NCBI GenBank assembly: GCA_017617145.1
Contig: JAFZWX010000174.1
Span: 1-7,564, forward strand
Reading direction: 5' to 3'
DNA length: 7,564 nucleotides
Source: Treponema sp.
GTDB lineage: Bacteria > Spirochaetota > Spirochaetia > Treponematales > Treponemataceae
Shown here: piece by piece, positions 5,119-7,564 of the stretch
How positions within the stretch are numbered: the stretch's first letter is position 1
Layout: each line of letters begins with the position of its first letter
Notes under the pieces: generated by a model
Told to the model about the DNA's origin: nothing
What the model saw: the letters and a program-made list of their open reading frames with translations, nothing else
Databases searched by the model: none
Program-made: the position numbers and the translations under genes

Positions 5119-5883
5119 ATGATAACAAAAAATGATTACCCTGTTTTAGAGTTTGATGATGATAAGGACGCAGTTGTAAATCCATTTAAATGGAATCTTG
5201 AAAAATTTAAAACCAATAAACTGATAATCACCTTTTTTCCAGATGTAATTGAAAGCCTAAAGGCCGAAAAACTTATTGAGCTTGAGCGTGAAATTTCCGG
5301 TGAAAATCCTGTTTATATTTATCGCTTTACAAAAGAACCAGAGATTCTGATTACACTTGGCTATGTTGGCTGCCCTGCCTGCGCCGGAAATCTTGAAGTA
5401 TTTGCTGCCTGCGGTCTTACTAAAGTTATGTTCTGTGGTGGTGGCGGTGTACTTGATAAATCTATAAAAGTTGGAGAACTGCTTGTAGTGGAAGGCGCAA
5501 TCCGAGACGAAGGTTTTTCTTACCGTTACATTGAACCTTCCCGCTATATTTACACCGACAAAGCAATCACAAAAAAAATAACTGATTATCTTGATGCACA
5601 TAAAATCAATTATCTTACTGGACTTACTTGGACCACCGATGCTATGTTCCGTGAAACAAAAGCTCTTGTTGAACAGCGCAAGGCAGAGGGCGCAAAAATC
5701 GTAGAAATGGAACAGGCCGGTTGTATTGCAGTTTCACAGTTCCGCAGCTTCGATTATGGTGCAATCATTTATGGTGGTGATGATGTTTCGCAGGATGAAT
5801 GGGATACCCGCTCCTGGGATAAGCGAAAAGGAATCCGCTATAATCTTGTGATGTTGTGCAAAGAGCTTGTACGCGAAATATAA
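5119..5883 (+). CDS. Nucleoside phosphorylase (PNP/uridine phosphorylase family)
   Basis: 254 aa, the family's normal size, catalysing phosphorolysis of a nucleoside to base and (deoxy)ribose 1-phosphate. Motifs: 'GYVGCPACAG' (81-90, phosphate-side loop), 'FCGGGGVL' (105-112, in place of the usual RIGTCGGL), 'AIRDEGFSYRY' (127-137), 'TTDAMFRET' (172-180), and 'VEMEQAG' (195-201), whose M-E pair holds the ribose hydroxyls. The last motif is 'YGGDDVSQDEW' (218-228). The altered 105-112 loop leaves purine versus pyrimidine preference open. I chose the ATG at 5119 (GGAG at 5108-5111) over an in-frame ATG at 5047, which would overlap the DinB-like gene. It is last in the operon, 13 nt after the previous stop, and suggests nucleoside salvage as part of the operon's role. 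Confidence 0.88.
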   Translation: MITKNDYPVLEFDDDKDAVVNPFKWNLEKFKTNKLIITFFPDVIESLKAEKLIELEREISGENPVYIYRFTKEPEILITLGYVGCPACAGNLEVFAACGLTKVMFCGGGGVLDKSIKVGELLVVEGAIRDEGFSYRYIEPSRYIYTDKAITKKITDYLDAHKINYLTGLTWTTDAMFRETKALVEQRKAEGAKIVEMEQAGCIAVSQFRSFDYGAIIYGGDDVSQDEWDTRSWDKRKGIRYNLVMLCKELVREI

Positions 5884-5893
5884 TTTTCAAGCA

Positions 5894-6355
5894 TTATATA
5901 TACAAATTTCTTCCCGGCGTTTTAGAATCATAAGGGGTTAATTCAAAACCATTGTCCGAGATTGCACAACTTATCATTTTCTTTGTTAAGACGGGAACAC
6001 TTTCGTTAACAAGCGCTTCGTTTATATCCATCCAGACAACCTGGTCATTTTCATCGCCGTCGGAGCGGGCTTCACCTTCAACATAAATTGCTTCAAAAAC
6101 GGCGTACCAGTCTTTGGCACTGAACCGCATACCTAAAAGCTTTCCGGCTTTTACAGTAATGCCAGTTTCTTCCTGATATTCACGTATCAGAGTTTCTTCC
6201 GGAATCTCGCCAAAATTAACATAGCCGCCGGGAATTATGAACATTCCTTTACCAGCTCCATAAGTGTGACGCGCCAAAAGAACTTTCCCATCACGCAAAC
6301 ATACTCCGCCAACCGACTGACTCCAATTTGTTTTTTCAAGATTTGCTTCTGACAT
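5894..6355 (-). CDS. Nudix hydrolase
   Basis: 153 aa. The Nudix box spans residues 44-66: G44, E50, R58-E59, E62-E63 and G65 are all in register with GX5EX7REUXEEXGU. Tyr replaces the aliphatic residue after RE, a minor deviation that leaves the metal-binding glutamates intact. Upstream, 'GGVCLRDGKVLLARH' (16-30) is the usual first strand pair, and 'PGGYVNFGE' precedes the box. It hydrolyses a nucleoside diphosphate linked to another group; the exact substrate (sugar nucleotide, NADH, oxidised NTP) cannot be told. GGGAG lies 5 nt before the ATG. It converges on the nucleoside phosphorylase with only 10 nt between stops, so the two transcripts may overlap at their ends. Confidence 0.9.
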   Translation of the reverse strand: MSEANLEKTNWSQSVGGVCLRDGKVLLARHTYGAGKGMFIIPGGYVNFGEIPEETLIREYQEETGITVKAGKLLGMRFSAKDWYAVFEAIYVEGEARSDGDENDQVVWMDINEALVNESVPVLTKKMISCAISDNGFELTPYDSKTPGRNLYI

Positions 6356-6373
6356 AATGACTCCCGTTTTTTT

Positions 6374-6379
6374 ATTATA
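6374..6379 (-). promoter_or_regulatory. Candidate -10 box of the Nudix gene
   Basis: A perfect TATAAT on the minus strand, 18 nt before the ATG and followed by an A-rich leader carrying GGGAG. No good -35 is found at 16-18 nt upstream, so this rests on the -10 alone in an AT-rich spacer. Confidence 0.3.
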
Positions 6380-6388
6380 ACTAATTAT

Positions 6389-6485
6389 TTGTTCTTTGCC
6401 ATCTTGAGAGCTATAATATTTTCAGGAGTTTATTATGAGTTCGATTATCTGTTTTATTATAAAAGATTTCCTTATTGAATTGTAA
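6389..6485 (+). other. Possible promoter and 16-codon ORF in the Nudix-tetR spacer
   Basis: The spacer 6356-6553 has no recognisable gene. On the + strand, TTGTTC (6389-6394), a 17-nt gap and a perfect TATAAT (6412-6417) precede AGGAG (6424-6428) and an ATG at 6435. This opens a 16-codon frame (MSSIICFIIKDFLIEL) ending with the TAA at 6483-6485. Another frame then stays open for some 23 codons (6479-6550), reading '...LFKVDDPSKMICIQNCGAI'. A very short peptide, the remnant of a decayed gene, or chance are all possible. The ribosome site is good but the length is too small to judge. Confidence 0.2.
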
Positions 6486-6535
6486 TTAAATTGTTTAAGG
6501 TTGACGATCCTTCAAAAATGATATGTATCCAAAAT

Positions 6536-6566
6536 TGCGGGGCGATATAACTGTCATTTCCCCGCA
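6536..6566 (-). terminator. Terminator-like hairpin at the 3' end of the tetR gene
   Basis: TGCGGGG (6536-6542) pairs with CCCCGCA (6560-6566), a 7-bp GC-rich stem with a 17-nt loop. Read on the minus strand it ends with AATTTT after the second arm. The first arm lies in the last codons of tetR and the stop codon falls in the loop. The long loop and short T run make it a weak rho-independent terminator, but no other GC-rich stem exists in the spacer. Confidence 0.45.
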
Positions 6567-7183
6567 TTCATTCCCAAAACCTGAATGGTTCCGGCGCGGG
6601 TAAATTCCATGATATCGGAAATATATACGCTGGCTTCTTTTTTGGTCATTTTGTGGAGGATGATGTCGCAGAAGGCGTTGATTATTGTTGATGCCATAAA
6701 GTGAACGGTCATAGGGGAAACTTTTCTTGTAATCAACTTTTGTTTATACATCCAATTAAAGGTTTCTTGACAGTTTTTTGTATAAAGCTCACAGATTTCT
6801 TCCTGAAAATTCTCGTGCTCACTGCCGGCAGCTTTTGTAAGAAGCAGAGTAAATGCATCAAAATTATCAAATATATAATCCATAAAATCAAAAGTATTTT
6901 TGTTTTCAAGATTAATATGTTCCTGTAAATGAGGCATATCAAAAGTAGCGTGATTATCTGTTCCGGCAAGTGAAACAACTTTAAGGGATACCTCTATTGC
7001 ATCATCAACAAGTGCACAGAAAAATGCATTTTTATCTTTGAAGTGGCGGTACATTGCTCCAGTGGTAACGCCTGCGTTTGCGGCAATTGTGCGAAGAGAC
7101 GCTCCGTTAAAACCTTTTTCAAGGAATTCCTTTTTTGCGCTTTCGAGAAGTTTCTTTTTTGTTTCAGTAGATGACTCTGCCAT
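6554..7183 (-). CDS. TetR/AcrR-family repressor of the adjacent RND exporter
   Basis: 209 aa from the ATG at 7183. The N-terminal DNA-binding domain (about 8-55) has the TetR helix-turn-helix, 'SLRTIAANAGVTTGAMYRHF' followed by 'KDKNAFF'. The rest is the helical ligand-binding and dimer domain, typically unlike other members, so the ligand is unknown. An in-frame TTG at 7201 would add six residues; neither start has a visible Shine-Dalgarno sequence, and the ATG gives the more normal N-terminus. The gene is divergent from an RND exporter, with four copies of a 15-nt palindrome between them. I infer that the protein represses itself and the exporter until a substrate of the pump is bound. Confidence 0.92.
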   Translation of the reverse strand: MAESSTETKKKLLESAKKEFLEKGFNGASLRTIAANAGVTTGAMYRHFKDKNAFFCALVDDAIEVSLKVVSLAGTDNHATFDMPHLQEHINLENKNTFDFMDYIFDNFDAFTLLLTKAAGSEHENFQEEICELYTKNCQETFNWMYKQKLITRKVSPMTVHFMASTIINAFCDIILHKMTKKEASVYISDIMEFTRAGTIQVLGMNAGK

Positions 7184-7226
7184 AAGTGTAGTTTGCGGCA
7201 AAAATGATGATTTGTCAATAAAAAAC

Positions 7227-7241
7227 GATAACGATGTTATC
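7227..7241. promoter_or_regulatory. TetR operator O1 (GATAACGATGTTATC)
   Basis: A palindrome with 6-nt perfect arms around GAT. It covers the expected tetR transcription start (near 7239), so binding would shut off tetR itself. Together with flanking A5 and T7 runs it also resembles a bidirectional terminator hairpin; the shared half-sites with the other three copies favour an operator. Confidence 0.75.
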
Positions 7242-7245
7242 TTTT

Positions 7246-7275
7246 TTTATAAATTTCCTCAAATTCTCTTGACAA
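7246..7275 (-). promoter_or_regulatory. tetR promoter
   Basis: On the minus strand, TTGTCA (7275-7270) and TATAAA (7251-7246) are 18 nt apart, each a 5/6 match. The -35 lies inside CTTGACAAG and overlaps the exporter's -35 on the other strand, so the two polymerases probably compete. Confidence 0.6.
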
Positions 7276-7298
7276 GATAACAGTGTTACCATTAAGAT
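7269..7298 (+). promoter_or_regulatory. RND exporter promoter
   Basis: A perfect TTGACA (7269-7274), an 18-nt spacer and TAAGAT (7293-7298, 4/6). The start is expected near 7305. O2 fills the spacer and O3 covers the -10 and start, so repressor binding would directly exclude polymerase. Confidence 0.6.
7276..7290. promoter_or_regulatory. TetR operator O2 (GATAACAGTGTTACC)
   Basis: One mismatch from the perfect palindrome (C for T in the right arm). It lies between the -35 and -10 of the exporter promoter and abuts the -35 of the tetR promoter. Confidence 0.75.
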
Positions 7299-7310
7299 AA
7301 CACTGTTATC
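7296..7310. promoter_or_regulatory. TetR operator O3 (GATAACACTGTTATC)
   Basis: A perfect 7+1+7 palindrome whose left arm overlaps the exporter -10 and whose right arm covers the likely transcription start. Its centre is 20 nt from that of O2, about two helical turns. Confidence 0.85.
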
Positions 7311-7318
7311 AGAAAAGC

Positions 7319-7333
7319 GATAACAGTGTTATC
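7319..7333. promoter_or_regulatory. TetR operator O4 (GATAACAGTGTTATC)
   Basis: A perfect 7+1+7 palindrome, 23 nt centre to centre from O3, in the exporter's leader and just ahead of its Shine-Dalgarno sequence. It would act as a roadblock or strengthen binding at O3. Confidence 0.85.
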
Positions 7334-7356
7334 ACTTTTCGGGAGGTATAATTACT

Positions 7357-7564
7357 GTGCAAGTCAAAAAAATCAACGATTGGTTTGAAAAGTTCGGACG
7401 TTTTGAAGTAAAGCACCGCTGGCCTTTTATCATAGGTTTACTGCTTATTACTGTTGTAGGAAGCTTAGGACTTTCGCGTCTTGAGCTTGATAACGGCGAA
7501 GAAGACTGGTTTGACAACTGGGAAGAAACAAAACAGAATCAGGATCACTTTGAAGCAATTTTCG
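7357..7564 (+). CDS. RND/MMPL-type exporter, N-terminal fragment (GTG start, 3' end outside window)
   Basis: The first 69 codons are present. The start is GTG with a strong GGGAGG (7341-7346) 10 nt upstream; no ATG is available nearby. After a charged cytoplasmic start (VKKINDWFEKFGRFEVKHRW), the first membrane helix runs over residues ~22-40 (PFIIGLLLITVVGSLGLS). It is followed by the beginning of a large outside loop, 'RLELDNGEEDWF...QDHFEAIF', which is typical of RND-superfamily (MMPL/SSD) exporters; spirochaetes often carry such pumps beside a TetR gene. These proton-driven pumps export drugs or lipids, but the substrate cannot be read here. Its promoter and leader carry three of the four TetR operators, so it is almost surely induced when the repressor lets go. 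Confidence 0.85.
   Translation, partial: MQVKKINDWFEKFGRFEVKHRWPFIIGLLLITVVGSLGLSRLELDNGEEDWFDNWEETKQNQDHFEAIF

Noticed and set aside
308..5893. Integron cassette array (small unrelated genes, as in some treponemes)
   Set aside because: Genes lie on both strands in operons with 1-14 nt gaps, and no attC-like imperfect palindromes or core sites separate them.
7332..7517. 61-codon minus-strand frame across the exporter start
   Set aside because: It is antisense to the RND gene and its leader, Ser/Pro-rich, and conflicts with the clear GTG start and GGGAGG of the exporter.

Overview
The window is about 7.6 kb of AT-rich bacterial chromosome. It carries thirteen genes I accept: eleven complete and one cut at each edge. 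Coding is dense, Shine-Dalgarno sequences are mostly clear, and the set includes several small conserved proteins. The gene content and the style of the RND transporter at the right edge suggest a spirochaete of the Treponema type. A low-GC Firmicute cannot be excluded; this is inference from protein resemblance, not from a marker gene.

Left part (1-1320, + strand). The C-terminal end of an alpha/beta hydrolase is followed by a tight three-gene cassette: a DUF3791-like small protein, a DUF3990-like protein with ADP-ribosyltransferase-type motifs, and a second small protein. The first two overlap by ATGA and the third starts 3 nt after the second. This looks like a toxin-antitoxin-type or nucleotide/ADP-ribose-related module with a small partner on each side of the enzyme.

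Middle-left (1348-3736, - strand). Four genes read leftward with gaps of 40, 14 and 10 nt: an AAA+ ATPase with a C-terminal winged helix, a GNAT acetyltransferase starting at TTG, a NimA-like FMN-binding (PPOX-fold) protein, and a 75-aa conserved protein of unknown function. Upstream of the ATPase lies a striking array of three 17-nt direct repeats at an exact 29-nt period, laid over its likely promoter and leader.

Middle-right (3860-5883, + strand). A good sigma-70-type promoter drives a four-gene operon with gaps of 1, 1 and 13 nt: a 69-aa conserved protein, a four-helix membrane protein, a DinB-like four-histidine protein and a nucleoside phosphorylase. A Nudix hydrolase (- strand) converges on it. 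A roughly 200-nt spacer follows, holding a possible 16-codon ORF and a terminator-like hairpin.

Right edge (6554-7564). A TetR-family repressor is divergent from an RND/MMPL-type exporter that runs out of the window. The space between them holds back-to-back promoters whose -35 boxes overlap, and four near-perfect copies of a 15-nt palindrome (GATAAC-N3-GTTATC). This is a textbook autoregulated efflux switch that can be read in detail. The strongest leads are this four-operator switch, the 29-nt-period repeat array of the ATPase gene, and the DUF3791/DUF3990/small-protein cassette with a probably leaderless first gene.
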